A DNA stretch of 36,192 nucleotides, from NCBI GenBank assembly GCA_034668825.1, contig JAXDOR010000140.1:1-36192 (forward strand). Direction: 5' to 3'. Shown piece by piece: positions 15,102-23,379 of the stretch; positions within the stretch are counted from its first letter, which is position 1, and every line of letters begins with the position of its first letter. The stretch is from CANKHA01 sp034668825. Lineage in GTDB: Bacteria > Pseudomonadota > Alphaproteobacteria > Rhizobiales > Xanthobacteraceae. Under the pieces are notes generated by a model. That model was not told where the DNA came from. It worked only from the letters and a program-made list of their open reading frames with translations, and did no database searches. The translations under genes were made by a program, and so were the position numbers.

Positions 15102-16004
15102 TTACGGCAGAGGGTCTATGACGGGCCGCACGGTCCGCTCGCGATGGAAGAGATAGAGTCCCGAGGCGATCACGATGGCAGACCCCGCCAGGGTCCAGGC
15201 GTGGGGCAGATTGCCGAATATCAGGTAGCCAAGCGTCACCGCCCACACGATCTGCGTGTAGATAAAAGGCGAGAGCACCGATGCGGGCGCCAGCCGGTGG
15301 CCGGCGATCAAGAGGTAATGCCCAAGGCCGGCAAAGATGCCCATGACTACCATCAATGCGGCTTGGCCCACGCTGCGCGGCGGCGTCCAGACGAAGGGCA
15401 GCACCGGCAGCATCACCACCGCGCCAACCATGTTGGAATAGAACAGCGTGGTCTCGTTTGAATCCGTGCGTGAAAGGACACGCGTCGAGATGCTGTAGAG
15501 CGCATAGCAGCAGGCGCTTCCCAGCGACAATAGCGCCGCCCATTGGAAGCCAGCCACGCCCGGGCGCACCACGACCAACACCCCGGCGAATCCGACGCAG
15601 ATCGCCATCCAGCGGCGCCAGCCGACCCATTCGCCCAGCACCGGGCCGGCAAGGATCGCGACCAGGAACGGCGTCGAAAACATGATCGCCAGCGCCTCGT
15701 CGAGCTGCAGATAGCGATAGGCCCAGAAATTCAGCATGGTCGAGCCGACCAGCAGGAACGAGCGGCCGACCTGCAGCCACAGCCGCGTGGTGCGGACAAT
15801 CTGCGGACGGCGGATGGGATTCGACAACAAGCAGGTCAGCAGAAAGGCGCTGGTATAGCGAGCCCAGACAATCTGCAGCACATCCATGTAGCCGCCCAGA
15901 TATTTGGCGATGGAATCGAGGCAAGCGAAGGACGCGACCGCACCACACATCAAAGCGATTCCGGTCAGCCGCTGACGGCGCTCTTGGAGGGGATCGTGCA
16001 ACAT
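15102..16004 (-). CDS. EamA/DMT family transporter
   Basis: About 300 residues with ten predicted hydrophobic segments in two EamA halves, the fold of drug/metabolite transporters and small-metabolite exporters. The second half begins near GFQWAALLSLGSACCYALYS. The frame extends to 16154, but its upstream part is arginine- and cysteine-rich, unlike a membrane protein. The ATG at 16004 (MLHDPLQERRQRL) is the likely start. It is divergent from the MFS gene, with about 185 bp between. It ends 65 bp before E1alpha, so it might lead that operon. The transported substrate is unknown. Confidence 0.88.
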   Translation of the reverse strand: MLHDPLQERRQRLTGIALMCGAVASFACLDSIAKYLGGYMDVLQIVWARYTSAFLLTCLLSNPIRRPQIVRTTRLWLQVGRSFLLVGSTMLNFWAYRYLQLDEALAIMFSTPFLVAILAGPVLGEWVGWRRWMAICVGFAGVLVVVRPGVAGFQWAALLSLGSACCYALYSISTRVLSRTDSNETTLFYSNMVGAVVMLPVLPFVWTPPRSVGQAALMVVMGIFAGLGHYLLIAGHRLAPASVLSPFIYTQIVWAVTLGYLIFGNLPHAWTLAGSAIVIASGLYLFHRERTVRPVIDPLP

Positions 16005-16159
16005 GCCGCTCTCGTCAGACTGCGGTTCGGAACCTATCGAAACGGCAAGACCGTGACGAGATCGGCAGGCGCATTGAATGCATGCGCAAAGTGGCGTAGA
16101 GAACCGGTGCGGGGCCTGCGGCGGTCGCCCCGTTTCCCCGGCTCGCGAGCCCAAGCACC

Positions 16160-16184
16160 GCCTCCTTCGTATACGGAAGGAGGC
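16160..16184 (+). promoter_or_regulatory. hairpin sequestering the ribosome-binding site of the MFS gene
   Basis: GCCTCCTTC (16160-16168) and GAAGGAGGC (16176-16184) are perfectly complementary 9-base arms with a 7-base loop. The right arm contains the consensus Shine-Dalgarno AAGGAGG of the downstream gene. In the folded transcript it would be hidden. No T tract follows, so a simple terminator is less likely. Confidence 0.55.
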
Positions 16185-16188
16185 TTAA

Positions 16189-17430
16189 TTGCCCGCGAGC
16201 GACATGGATAAACCCAAAACACCTACTGCAGAAAAACGAGTTTTCGCAAGCACGACTTATCTGCTGGCGGCTCGTGCTTTGCGCGATTTCGGTGACGGGT
16301 TTGTCGCGGTGCTTTTGCCGGCATATCTGCTCGTGCTCGGATTCTCGCCGCTTGAGGTGGGCTTCGTCGCTACCGCAGCTTTGTTGGGTTCCTCGCTGCT
16401 GACGATCACCGTGGGCTTTCTAGGAGCCCGGCACGATCATCGCCACCTTCTGCTCGCCGCCGCCAGCCTTATGGTCGCGACCGGCGTAGCCTTTGCGCTG
16501 GTCCACGACTACGCGCTGCTGCTGGTGGTCGCCTTCGCTGGCACGATCAATCCATCAGGGGGCAGCGTGAGTGTATTTGTGCCGCTGGAGCACGCGGTGC
16601 TGGCGCGGGAAGTCGTCGACAATATCCGCACCAAAATGTTCGCGCGTTACGGCCTCGTCGGCGCGCTTGCAGGAGCCGTTGGTGCGTTGCTGGCCGCAGT
16701 CCCCGACCTCCTCTCGCCGCTCGGCGTCGATCGGTTGACCGCGATCAAGGCTATGTTCCTTTTCTATGCGCTCATTGGAGCCGCAGGCGGTCTTATGTAT
16801 GCGCGGATTCCGCTGCACCGGCCCGCACCGGACAGCGCGCCGCCCACCGCACTCGGGCCGTCCCGGTATATCGTTTATAAGCTTGCGGCGTTGTTCAGCC
16901 TCGACGCCTTCGCGGGCGGCTTCGTCGTGCAATCGCTGTTGGCGCTTTGGCTGTTTGAGCAGTTTGAAATGTCGCTCGCTGCGGCGGGGGCCTTTTTCTT
17001 CTGGTCGGGTTTGTTCGCTGCATTCTCGTTTCCGGTAGCTGCCTGGTTGTCGAGGCATATCGGCCTCGTTAACACGATGGTATTCACCCACATCCCCTCC
17101 AGCATCGCGCTGATCCTCGCCGCGATCGCTCCCACGCTTCCAATCGCGCTCGCCTTGCTTCTCTTCCGCGCAGCGCTATCGCAAATGGATGTCCCGACAC
17201 GCTCTTCCTACGTAATGGCGATGGTCACGCCGCAAGAACGGGCCGCCGCCGCGAGCTTTACATCGGTGCCGCGCAGCCTTGCAGCCGCGTCTAGTCCCGC
17301 GCTGGCCGGTGCGCTGTTTGCGGCCGGCTTACGCGCATGGCCGCTTGTTATCTGTGGTGGCCTGAAGATCGTATATGACCTGCTGCTTTTGATCCAGTTC
17401 CGGCATATGAAGCCGCCGGAGGAACGGTGA
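16189..17430 (+). CDS. MFS transporter
   Basis: 413 residues with about twelve hydrophobic segments and the loop after helix 2 (GARHDHRHLLL) where the major facilitator motif A normally lies; the motif is degenerate here. The TTG at 16189 lies 4 bp after a consensus AAGGAGG and is the preferred start. The ATG at 16204, 19 bp from that site, is the alternative. The next gene, chrA, starts on the A of this gene's TGA, so the two are translationally coupled. That context hints at anion or chromate handling, but the substrate is not known. Confidence 0.87.
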   Translation: MPASDMDKPKTPTAEKRVFASTTYLLAARALRDFGDGFVAVLLPAYLLVLGFSPLEVGFVATAALLGSSLLTITVGFLGARHDHRHLLLAAASLMVATGVAFALVHDYALLLVVAFAGTINPSGGSVSVFVPLEHAVLAREVVDNIRTKMFARYGLVGALAGAVGALLAAVPDLLSPLGVDRLTAIKAMFLFYALIGAAGGLMYARIPLHRPAPDSAPPTALGPSRYIVYKLAALFSLDAFAGGFVVQSLLALWLFEQFEMSLAAAGAFFFWSGLFAAFSFPVAAWLSRHIGLVNTMVFTHIPSSIALILAAIAPTLPIALALLLFRAALSQMDVPTRSSYVMAMVTPQERAAAASFTSVPRSLAAASSPALAGALFAAGLRAWPLVICGGLKIVYDLLLLIQFRHMKPPEER

Positions 17431-18818
17431 TGGCGAGACGACAAACGAGCCTCAAACACGGCGTCACCTGGCGCGAGGCCTTCCGTGTCTGGCTGCGCGT
17501 CGCGGCGCTGAGCTTTGGCGGCCCGGCCGGGCAGATCGCGGTGATGCACCGTATCCTTGTCGACGAGAAAAAATGGATTTCGGAGAGCCGGTTCCTGCAC
17601 GCGCTCAACTATTGCATGCTGCTGCCCGGACCGGAGGCGCAGCAGCTCGCGACCTATGTGGGCTGGCTTATGCACCGTACCCTCGGCGGCCTCCTCGCGG
17701 GCGGCCTTTTCATTTTGCCAGGCGTCATCTCGATCATGGCGCTGAGCTACATCTATGCGGCTTACGGCAAGGTCGGCTTCGTCACGGCGCTGTTTTTTGG
17801 GCTGAAAGCGGCCGTGCTCGCCATCGTCGTTCAGGCCGTGGTCCGCGTCGGCAAGCGGGCCCTCGCCAATAACGTGATGCTGGCGCTCGCTGCCTTGGCT
17901 TTCATCGGCATCTTCTTTTTCGCGGTACCGTTTCCGATCATCGTTTTCGGCGCGGGCCTCATCGGCTTTCTCGGCGACAGGTTCAGGGTCAAAGCATTCC
18001 AGGTCGAAACAGGACACGGCAGCGGCGGCAAAAGCACCGCGGTGGTCGACACCCTGCTCGGCGACGAATTGCCGGAACATACGCGTCCTACTGTAGCCCG
18101 CGCGCTTCGCGTCTCGCTGGTCTGGCTGGCGCTATGGTTGGTGCCGGTGTTCGCGCTGCTGGCCTATTTCGGCAGCGCGAATGTCTTCAGCCAGATTGCC
18201 GTGTTCTTCAGCGTCATGGCGCTGGTGACTTTCGGCGGCGCCTACGCGGTTTTGGCCTATGTGGCGCAGGAAGCGGTCCAGCATTATCATTGGCTCCAGC
18301 CGGGTGAGATGCTGGACGGCCTCGGCATGGCGGAAACCACGCCCGGCCCGCTGATCATGGTGCTGCAATTCGTGGGCTTCATGGCGGCGTTTCGCGATCC
18401 AGGCGGGCTTTCGCCGATGTTCGCGGGCACGCTCGGCGGCTTGCTCGCCACCTGGGTGACGTTCACGCCATGCTTTCTGTGGATTTTCCTCGGCGCACCC
18501 TTCATCGAGAAGCTGCGCGGCAACAAATCCCTCAGCGCGGCTCTCTCCGCGATTACGGCAGCCGTCGTTGGCGTAATCCTCAATCTCGCACTGTGGTTCG
18601 CCATCCACACGGTGTTTCGCGAGACGCAGCCGTTGCGCAGCTTTGGCTTTGCCTTCGACGCGCCGGTATTCAGCAGTGTCGATGTTTGGGCGCTGCTGCT
18701 GTCGGTTGCCGCGGCAGTCGCAATCTTCCGGTTCAAGGCCGGAATGATCCAGACGCTCGCGGCGTGTTCACTCGCGGGTGTGGTCCTCTATTTTGCCGGA
18801 GCCCCCGTGACGCACTAG
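17430..18818 (+). CDS. chrA: chromate efflux transporter, long-chain ChrA (CHR family)
   Basis: About 462 residues, the length of two-domain ChrA. The N-terminal domain starts WREAFRVWLRVAALSFGGPAGQIAVMH and contains MLLPGPEAQQLATYVGW, a hallmark. The second domain repeats the pattern in VTFGGAYAVLAYVAQEAV and GLGMAETTPGPLIMV. The two halves are joined by a soluble loop near residues 180-235. ChrA exports chromate by proton-coupled antiport. The ATG at 17430 overlaps the MFS stop (TGATG) and follows GGAGGAACGG. No chrB regulator is nearby. The stop codon shares the palindrome CTAG with the stop of the convergent ABC permease. Confidence 0.93.
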   Translation: MARRQTSLKHGVTWREAFRVWLRVAALSFGGPAGQIAVMHRILVDEKKWISESRFLHALNYCMLLPGPEAQQLATYVGWLMHRTLGGLLAGGLFILPGVISIMALSYIYAAYGKVGFVTALFFGLKAAVLAIVVQAVVRVGKRALANNVMLALAALAFIGIFFFAVPFPIIVFGAGLIGFLGDRFRVKAFQVETGHGSGGKSTAVVDTLLGDELPEHTRPTVARALRVSLVWLALWLVPVFALLAYFGSANVFSQIAVFFSVMALVTFGGAYAVLAYVAQEAVQHYHWLQPGEMLDGLGMAETTPGPLIMVLQFVGFMAAFRDPGGLSPMFAGTLGGLLATWVTFTPCFLWIFLGAPFIEKLRGNKSLSAALSAITAAVVGVILNLALWFAIHTVFRETQPLRSFGFAFDAPVFSSVDVWALLLSVAAAVAIFRFKAGMIQTLAACSLAGVVLYFAGAPVTH

Positions 18819-19600
18819 CTCTCTTGTTGCATCGCGCTTTCGTGCCAGCGGCGCAGCAGGAGATGCGAGGCCGCTGACAACGCGAAGAAAATCGCGACGC
18901 CGGCAACCGACAACAGCAACAATGCGGCGAACATGCGCGGGATGTTGAGCCGGTAGCCGGATTCGGCGATGCGGTAGGCCAAGCCCGACCCTGCGCCGGC
19001 GGAACCCGCCGCGATTTCCGCGACCACCGCACCGATCAGCGCCAGTCCACCCGCGATGCGCAAGCCCCCCAGCATATATGGCAATGACGCAGGCAGCTTA
19101 AGATAGCGCAGCACCTGCCAGCGCGACGCGCCATAGAGATGGAACAGATCAACGAGATTGCGGTCGACGGAATTCAGCCCGAGCGTGGTATTCGCCAGCA
19201 CCGGAAAGAAAGCGACGATCCAGGCGCAGGCGAGCACGGCCGCCTGTTGCGGCAGATAGATCAAGAGCAGGGGCGCGATGGCAACCACGGGCGTCACCTG
19301 CAGCACCACGGCATAGGGATAAAGTGAATATTCGACCAGACGGGACTGGTTGAACAGCACCGCCAGGCCGATGCCGCCGATGGCGGCCAATGCGAAACCT
19401 TCCAACGTCGTTGTTAGCGTCACCGCAAGCGAGTCCGACAAGATTGGCCAGTCTGCCAGCAGCGTCGCGAAGACGAGTCCAGGACCAGGCAGCACGTAAG
19501 GCGGAATGGCCTTAATCCGCACAACCAAATCCCAGATGACGATGCCGAGCGCCAGGGTGATGAGCGGCAGCAGCACGCGCAGGATGCGGTCGCGGTTCAT
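18815..19600 (-). CDS. ABC transporter permease, nitrate/sulfonate/taurine (SsuC/ThiX) type
   Basis: About 261 residues with six hydrophobic segments and the EAA loop DLFHLYGASRWQVLRYLKLPASLPYMLGGLR, the coupling site for the ATPase. The frame runs to 19831, but the upstream part is an arginine-rich shadow of the ATPase gene. The ATG at 19600 overlaps the ATPase stop by 4 bp (ATGA) and fits the family start (MNRDRILRVLLPLITL). It is the last gene of the importer operon. Its stop codon overlaps that of chrA on the opposite strand by three bases. Confidence 0.92.
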   Translation of the reverse strand: MNRDRILRVLLPLITLALGIVIWDLVVRIKAIPPYVLPGPGLVFATLLADWPILSDSLAVTLTTTLEGFALAAIGGIGLAVLFNQSRLVEYSLYPYAVVLQVTPVVAIAPLLLIYLPQQAAVLACAWIVAFFPVLANTTLGLNSVDRNLVDLFHLYGASRWQVLRYLKLPASLPYMLGGLRIAGGLALIGAVVAEIAAGSAGAGSGLAYRIAESGYRLNIPRMFAALLLLSVAGVAIFFALSAASHLLLRRWHESAMQQES

Positions 19601-20424
19601 GCCGCCGCTCCCGCGCTCGCTTGTCCGAGCGCTTGCGATACCACGCGGCAGAAGCCGGCATATTCTGCCGAAGTGCGGAAGCTTTCGTCGCGCGGGTAAG
19701 GCGTATCGATTGCAAGTTCGGTGAAAATGCGCCCCGGCCGCGGGCTCATCACCACGATGCGTTGCGAGAGATAGACCGACTCGAAAACCGAATGGGTGAC
19801 GAAGATCACGGTCTTGCCGAGCTCTTGCCACAGCTTGAGCAGGTCGTTGTTGAGCTTAAAGCGAGTGATCTCATCGAGCGCCGCGAACGGCTCGTCCATC
19901 AGCAGCAGCTTCGGCTCGGTCACCAACGCCCGCGCGATCGATGTCCGCATTTTCATGCCGCCGCTTAGCTCGCGCGGATAAACCCCGCTGAAACCTGCGA
20001 GCCCAACCCGCGCCAGCGCCGCTTCGGCTAGCGGCGCTGAGGTGCGCTCGTCAACGCCGCTCAGGGTAAGCGGCAGGCGCACATTGGCGGCGATGGTCGC
20101 CCACGGCATCAGCGTCGGTTCCTGGAACACGAAGCTGATGTCGCGCGGAGTGGACCCGCCTTGCGCCCAATCGACAACTCCGCGCGAGGGCGTGATTAGC
20201 CCGGCGATAATGCGCAGCGCGGTGGACTTGCCACAGCCGGAAGGCCCAAGCAGAGTCACAAACTCCCCCGCGCGGACCTGAAGATCAAGACTGTCGAGCG
20301 CGAGCGTGCCGTTGGCAAAAGTTTTGCTGACTTCACGCAAAGAAACGATGGGCAGCCGCGCGCTCGGGACGGAACTTGCACCGCCATCCATGTCCATTGT
20401 GTCTAGCTCGCCGCTGCTTGCCAC
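19597..20424 (-). CDS. ABC transporter ATP-binding protein, nitrate/sulfonate/taurine (SsuB/ThiZ) type
   Basis: 275 residues. The Walker A motif is GPSGCGKS (60-67), the Q-loop Gln is at 101, the signature is LSGGM (153-157), Walker B is LLLMDEP (173-179), and the switch His is at 211 in VTHSVFES. It powers uptake by the neighbouring permease and binding protein. The N-terminus has about 20 low-complexity residues before the fold begins at LPIVSLREVSKTF; the start could also be one of the nearby Met codons (10 or 12). A 42-codon gene on the other strand lies between it and the binding-protein gene. Confidence 0.93.
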   Translation of the reverse strand: MASSGELDTMDMDGGASSVPSARLPIVSLREVSKTFANGTLALDSLDLQVRAGEFVTLLGPSGCGKSTALRIIAGLITPSRGVVDWAQGGSTPRDISFVFQEPTLMPWATIAANVRLPLTLSGVDERTSAPLAEAALARVGLAGFSGVYPRELSGGMKMRTSIARALVTEPKLLLMDEPFAALDEITRFKLNNDLLKLWQELGKTVIFVTHSVFESVYLSQRIVVMSPRPGRIFTELAIDTPYPRDESFRTSAEYAGFCRVVSQALGQASAGAAA

Positions 20425-20617
20425 GATGTTCCAACCACTTTACGCACCCGCAATATAGTGCAGGTTCAATTCCGCCTCGGCCAACACTGTCGAAGTAAAC
20501 TTCAGGTCTCGCCCGGCCAAGCGCGGAAAAATCAAACATTACCCAACGAAAGGCGGGTTGCACGAAACCAGTCGTTAACGCGACAGGATCACCCTAACGG
20601 CAATGTAGGAGCGGTCC

Positions 20618-20746
20618 ATGCAGGAATTCCTGGTTTTTTGCTTCTTCGCTGTGGTGATCGGCCTGTGCATGAAATGCGCGTTCGCGGTGGATCGATCTCA
20701 TGACCAGTCGCCGACTCGCGGCGCTCCTCCAGTACACGACATTTGA
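20618..20746 (+). CDS. 42-residue single-pass membrane peptide
   Basis: A short frame with one hydrophobic helix (residues 4-18: FLVFCFFAVVIGLCM) and a polar tail ending PPVHDI. TAGGAGCGG lies 6-8 bp before the ATG, a good ribosome-binding site, and a terminator-like hairpin follows at 20753. Three cysteines fall within or just after the helix. It is on the opposite strand to the ABC importer genes. I do not recognise a family; the call rests on the start signals and membrane segment. Confidence 0.45.
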   Translation: MQEFLVFCFFAVVIGLCMKCAFAVDRSHDQSPTRGAPPVHDI

Positions 20747-20752
20747 CCCGCG

Positions 20753-20778
20753 GCCGGCAGCGGCCGGCATTTCTTTCG
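20753..20778 (+). terminator. candidate intrinsic terminator after the 42-residue peptide gene
   Basis: GCCGGC (20753-20758) and GCCGGC (20763-20768) pair as a 6-bp stem with a 4-base loop, followed by ATTTCTTT. It lies 6 bp after the stop codon of the small gene, which supports that gene being transcribed on the + strand. Confidence 0.45.
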
Positions 20779-20796
20779 CCTGAATTGCCTCGGCCG

Positions 20797-21801
20797 CTAC
20801 TTCGGCCGCAGCTCGACGCCCACACCCTTATTGACGAATTGCACTGAATAGGACCGGCGGAAATCCACGCTCGGTTTGACCACACGCACTCTCACCATCT
20901 TGTCGAAGAAACTTTGCATGCGCGCGTCGGTCATGGCGCCGATGCCGAACTTTCCAGCATCGCCGGAATCGACGATGCCGTATTCCTTCATCTTGGCGAC
21001 GGAATAGGCGAGTAGCTCCTCGTTCATCTCCGGGTTCTGCTTGCGGATCAGCCCGTTGGCCGGCTTGTTGTCGCCATACAGGTAACTGTACCAGCCGATG
21101 ATCGAGGCATCGACAAAACGCTGCACAAGATCCGCCTTTTTCTCTACGAGCTCGCGGCGCGTTTCGATCAGCGTCGAATAGGCATCGAAGCCTTTGTCCG
21201 CGAGCAGGAAAATTTTCGGCCTGAAGCCGGCCTGCTTTTCGATGGCGTAGGGCTCGGAGGTTACATAGCCCTGCATCGCAGAATTCTTGTCAGCCAGGAA
21301 CGGCTGCGGATTGAAGGTGTAAGGTTTGACTTGGCTATCCTTGAAGCCGAAGTCGGCTTTGAGCCATTGGAAGTAGCTCGTCATGCCTTCCTTGGAAATG
21401 AATAGCGTGCGCGTCTTCAGGTCGTCGAAGGCGGCGACGTCAGGATGTGCGATCAATACTTGCGGATCCTTCTGGAAGAGGGCGGCGACAACCAGCGTCG
21501 GGATGTGCTGCTCGGCGGCGTCGAAGGCCTGTAGCGTGTTGGCGCTCATAAAGAAGTCGAGCTTGCCCGCCGGCAGTAGAATACGGTTGTTCACGTTCGG
21601 ACCGCCGGGCACGATGGTGACGTCGAGCCCATATTTGCGGTAGGTGCCGTCAGCCAGCGCCTGGTAAAAGCCGCCGTGTTCGGCCTCGGCGACCCAATTG
21701 GTGCCGAAGCTGACCTTGTCGAGTTGTTGAGCGGAGGCAGGCAGGATAAATAACGCTGCGAGCAGGATGCCGGTGAGTTGCGATACTCGCGAGAATAACA
21801 T
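20797..21801 (-). CDS. ABC transporter substrate-binding protein, NMT1/THI5-like
   Basis: About 334 residues. The signal peptide MLFSRVSQLTGILLAALFILPASA runs to a cleavage site before QQLDKV. The mature part is NMT1/THI5-like (VSFGTNWVAEAEHGGFYQALADG, then GLDVTIVPGGP). Members bind thiamin pyrimidines, sulfonates, nitrate or riboflavin precursors; the HGGFYQALADG form recalls the pyrimidine-binding ThiY group, though this is inference. The longest frame starts at 21858 within a palindromic repeat. The ATG at 21801 has AGGG 5 bases upstream and gives a clean signal peptide. It heads the importer operon and is divergent from the creatininase-family gene. Confidence 0.91.
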   Translation of the reverse strand: MLFSRVSQLTGILLAALFILPASAQQLDKVSFGTNWVAEAEHGGFYQALADGTYRKYGLDVTIVPGGPNVNNRILLPAGKLDFFMSANTLQAFDAAEQHIPTLVVAALFQKDPQVLIAHPDVAAFDDLKTRTLFISKEGMTSYFQWLKADFGFKDSQVKPYTFNPQPFLADKNSAMQGYVTSEPYAIEKQAGFRPKIFLLADKGFDAYSTLIETRRELVEKKADLVQRFVDASIIGWYSYLYGDNKPANGLIRKQNPEMNEELLAYSVAKMKEYGIVDSGDAGKFGIGAMTDARMQSFFDKMVRVRVVKPSVDFRRSYSVQFVNKGVGVELRPK

Positions 21802-21831
21802 CCGTTCCCTCATCATGACCGATAGAATATC

Positions 21832-21918
21832 CGTCATGGCCGAGCTTGTCCCGGCCATCCACGACCTTACCGAGTGGCAAGTAAGACGTGGATGCCCGCG
21901 ACAAGCGCGGGCATGACG
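21832..21918. repeat. palindromic intergenic repeat, family C
   Basis: It starts CGTCATGGCCGAGCTTGTCC and ends CAAGCGCGGGCATGACG, with inner arms CCACG and CGTGG. It lies in the divergent promoter region between the binding-protein gene and the creatininase-family gene. It supplies a spurious start codon to each frame. Confidence 0.8.
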
Positions 21919-21923
21919 GCTTA

Positions 21924-21929
21924 TATAAT
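21924..21929 (+). promoter_or_regulatory. TATAAT -10 element upstream of the creatininase-family gene
   Basis: A perfect TATAAT immediately after the family C repeat, 25 bp before the chosen ATG (21954). No good -35 hexamer is seen at 16-18 bp; the expected place lies inside the repeat. Transcription would start near 21936, which disfavours the ATG at 21936 as start unless the mRNA is leaderless. Confidence 0.35.
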
Positions 21930-21953
21930 CTCAAGATGGCGGCGAGGACACGT

Positions 21954-22760
21954 ATGTTGCCCAAGCGTGACTGGATGGAAATGACCTGGCAGGATTTCGT
22001 CGGGACCGATACCGCGCGCTGGATCGCGGTGTTGCCGCTCGCCGCCGTCGAGCAGCATGGGCCGCATCTGCCGCTCGGCACCGACACTTTCATCGCCGAG
22101 GCTTATCTGGCGCGAGCGCGGCCTTTGATACCTGCCGGACTGCCAGTGACCTTTTTACCGGTACAGACGGTTGGCCACTCAGAGGAGCATCTGCGCTTTC
22201 CTGGTACGCTGACGGTTTCGGCGGCGACTGCGATGCGCGCCTGGACCGAAATGGGCGAGAGTGTGCATCGCGCCGGCGTCCGCAAGCTCGTCCTCATCAC
22301 CAGCCATGGCGGCAATGTGCCGGCGATGGATTTGGTCGCTCGCGATCTGCGCGCCCGGCATGACATGCTGGTGGTGACTTGCGGGTGGCAGCGCTTTGGC
22401 TATCCGCAAGGCCTGTTCACGCCCGAGGAGCAAAAGCATGGCATCCACGGCGGCGACATTGAGACCTCATTGATGCTGGCCGCGCGCGCGGACGATGTGC
22501 GGATGGACGAGGCGGCGAATAATGTCCCTGCGACCGTCGCGCTTGCCAACGAATTTCAATGGCTCAGCGCGTCGCGGCCCGCGGGTTTCGGCTGGATGAC
22601 GCAGGACCTGAACGCTTCCGGGGCTGTTGGCGATGCGTCGAATGCGAGCGCAAAAAAGGGCGACGCCGCGCTTGAGCATGGCGCGCGGGCTTTCATTGAA
22701 TTATTGCTGGACGTGCACCGATTCGATTTGACGATGTTGAAAGCCGGGCCGCTGGGCTAA
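21954..22760 (+). CDS. creatininase family amidohydrolase
   Basis: About 268 residues of the creatininase/MftE/ArfB superfamily, metal-dependent hydrolases of cyclic or formyl amides. Expected ligands are visible: Glu33, His35 and Asp44 in VEQHGPHLPLGTD, His118 in TSHGGN, and Glu170 in GIHGGDIETS. The long frame begins at 21888 inside a palindromic repeat; the ATG at 21954 has GAGG 6 bases upstream. It is divergent from an NMT1/THI5-like importer. A shared role, taking up and hydrolysing an amide such as a formylated pyrimidine, is plausible but unproven. True creatininase, mycofactocin MftE or a GTP-derived-pyrimidine amidase are alternatives. Confidence 0.9.
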   Translation: MLPKRDWMEMTWQDFVGTDTARWIAVLPLAAVEQHGPHLPLGTDTFIAEAYLARARPLIPAGLPVTFLPVQTVGHSEEHLRFPGTLTVSAATAMRAWTEMGESVHRAGVRKLVLITSHGGNVPAMDLVARDLRARHDMLVVTCGWQRFGYPQGLFTPEEQKHGIHGGDIETSLMLAARADDVRMDEAANNVPATVALANEFQWLSASRPAGFGWMTQDLNASGAVGDASNASAKKGDAALEHGARAFIELLLDVHRFDLTMLKAGPLG

Positions 22761-22804
22761 GAGCCCGCGCTGCGGAAGATTAGATTTGTCAGTGGGGGGC
22801 GCAA

Positions 22805-23377
22805 ATGGACACCGATATCAAGACCGAAAGCTCGGATAAGAGAATGAACGACCTCGTCGCGGTCACCGTCGTGATCCTGTCGGTCTTCATGGCGGTATCA
22901 AAGATCAAGGACGACAACATCGTCCAGGCGATGCAAAAGGCAAAATCGGAATCAGTCGACGCATGGGCAGAGTATCAGGCGGCGCGCCTCAAGCTGCATG
23001 TGGACGAGAATGGCCTATCGCAGCTGCGGCTGCTGGAGACGGGCGGTAACATCGATAAGGCGCTCGCTGCCAAACAGGCCGCGGAACATGAATCCGACAT
23101 CACCAAATACCAGGCGCGCTCGGTGGAGACGATGGCGAAGGCGAAGGCGTTGGAGAACGAATATGATCGGCTCAACTTCCGCGACGATCAATTCGACATG
23201 TCGGACGCCTTCCTCTCAATCGGGGTCGCGCTGTCGGCTGTCGCGTCTCTGGTTGATACCTATTGGCTGCTTTATCTCGCCTGGGCTTCCGGCGGCGTCG
23301 GGCTGATGTTCGGCATTGCCGGATTTGTTGGTTGGAATATCCGGCCCGAATGGCTGGCGGTGCTGCTGGGGACGTGA
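22805..23377 (+). CDS. DUF4337 domain-containing membrane protein
   Basis: 190 residues. One hydrophobic segment lies near the N-terminus (18-34, LVAVTVVILSVFMAVSK). A long charged helical region (40-130) rich in Ala, Glu and Lys is probably coiled coil and includes KAKSESVDAWAEYQAARLK. Two C-terminal membrane helices follow (about 138-180). This arrangement is that of DUF4337, whose function is unknown. The start ATG at 22805 follows GGGGGG. It is convergent with the RimK-like gene with 2 bp between, and 44 bp after the creatininase-family gene. Confidence 0.85.
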   Translation: MDTDIKTESSDKRMNDLVAVTVVILSVFMAVSKIKDDNIVQAMQKAKSESVDAWAEYQAARLKLHVDENGLSQLRLLETGGNIDKALAAKQAAEHESDITKYQARSVETMAKAKALENEYDRLNFRDDQFDMSDAFLSIGVALSAVASLVDTYWLLYLAWASGGVGLMFGIAGFVGWNIRPEWLAVLLGT

Positions 23378-23379
23378 AC

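Noticed and set aside
16005..16154. Upstream extension of the DMT permease frame
   Set aside because: Composition is Cys/Arg-rich and not membrane-like, and it would occupy the divergent promoter region; the ATG at 16004 gives a normal EamA N-terminus.
16160..16184. Intrinsic terminator for the divergent permease region
   Set aside because: Neither strand has a T tract after the stem, and the right arm coincides with a ribosome-binding site, so a translational role is more likely.
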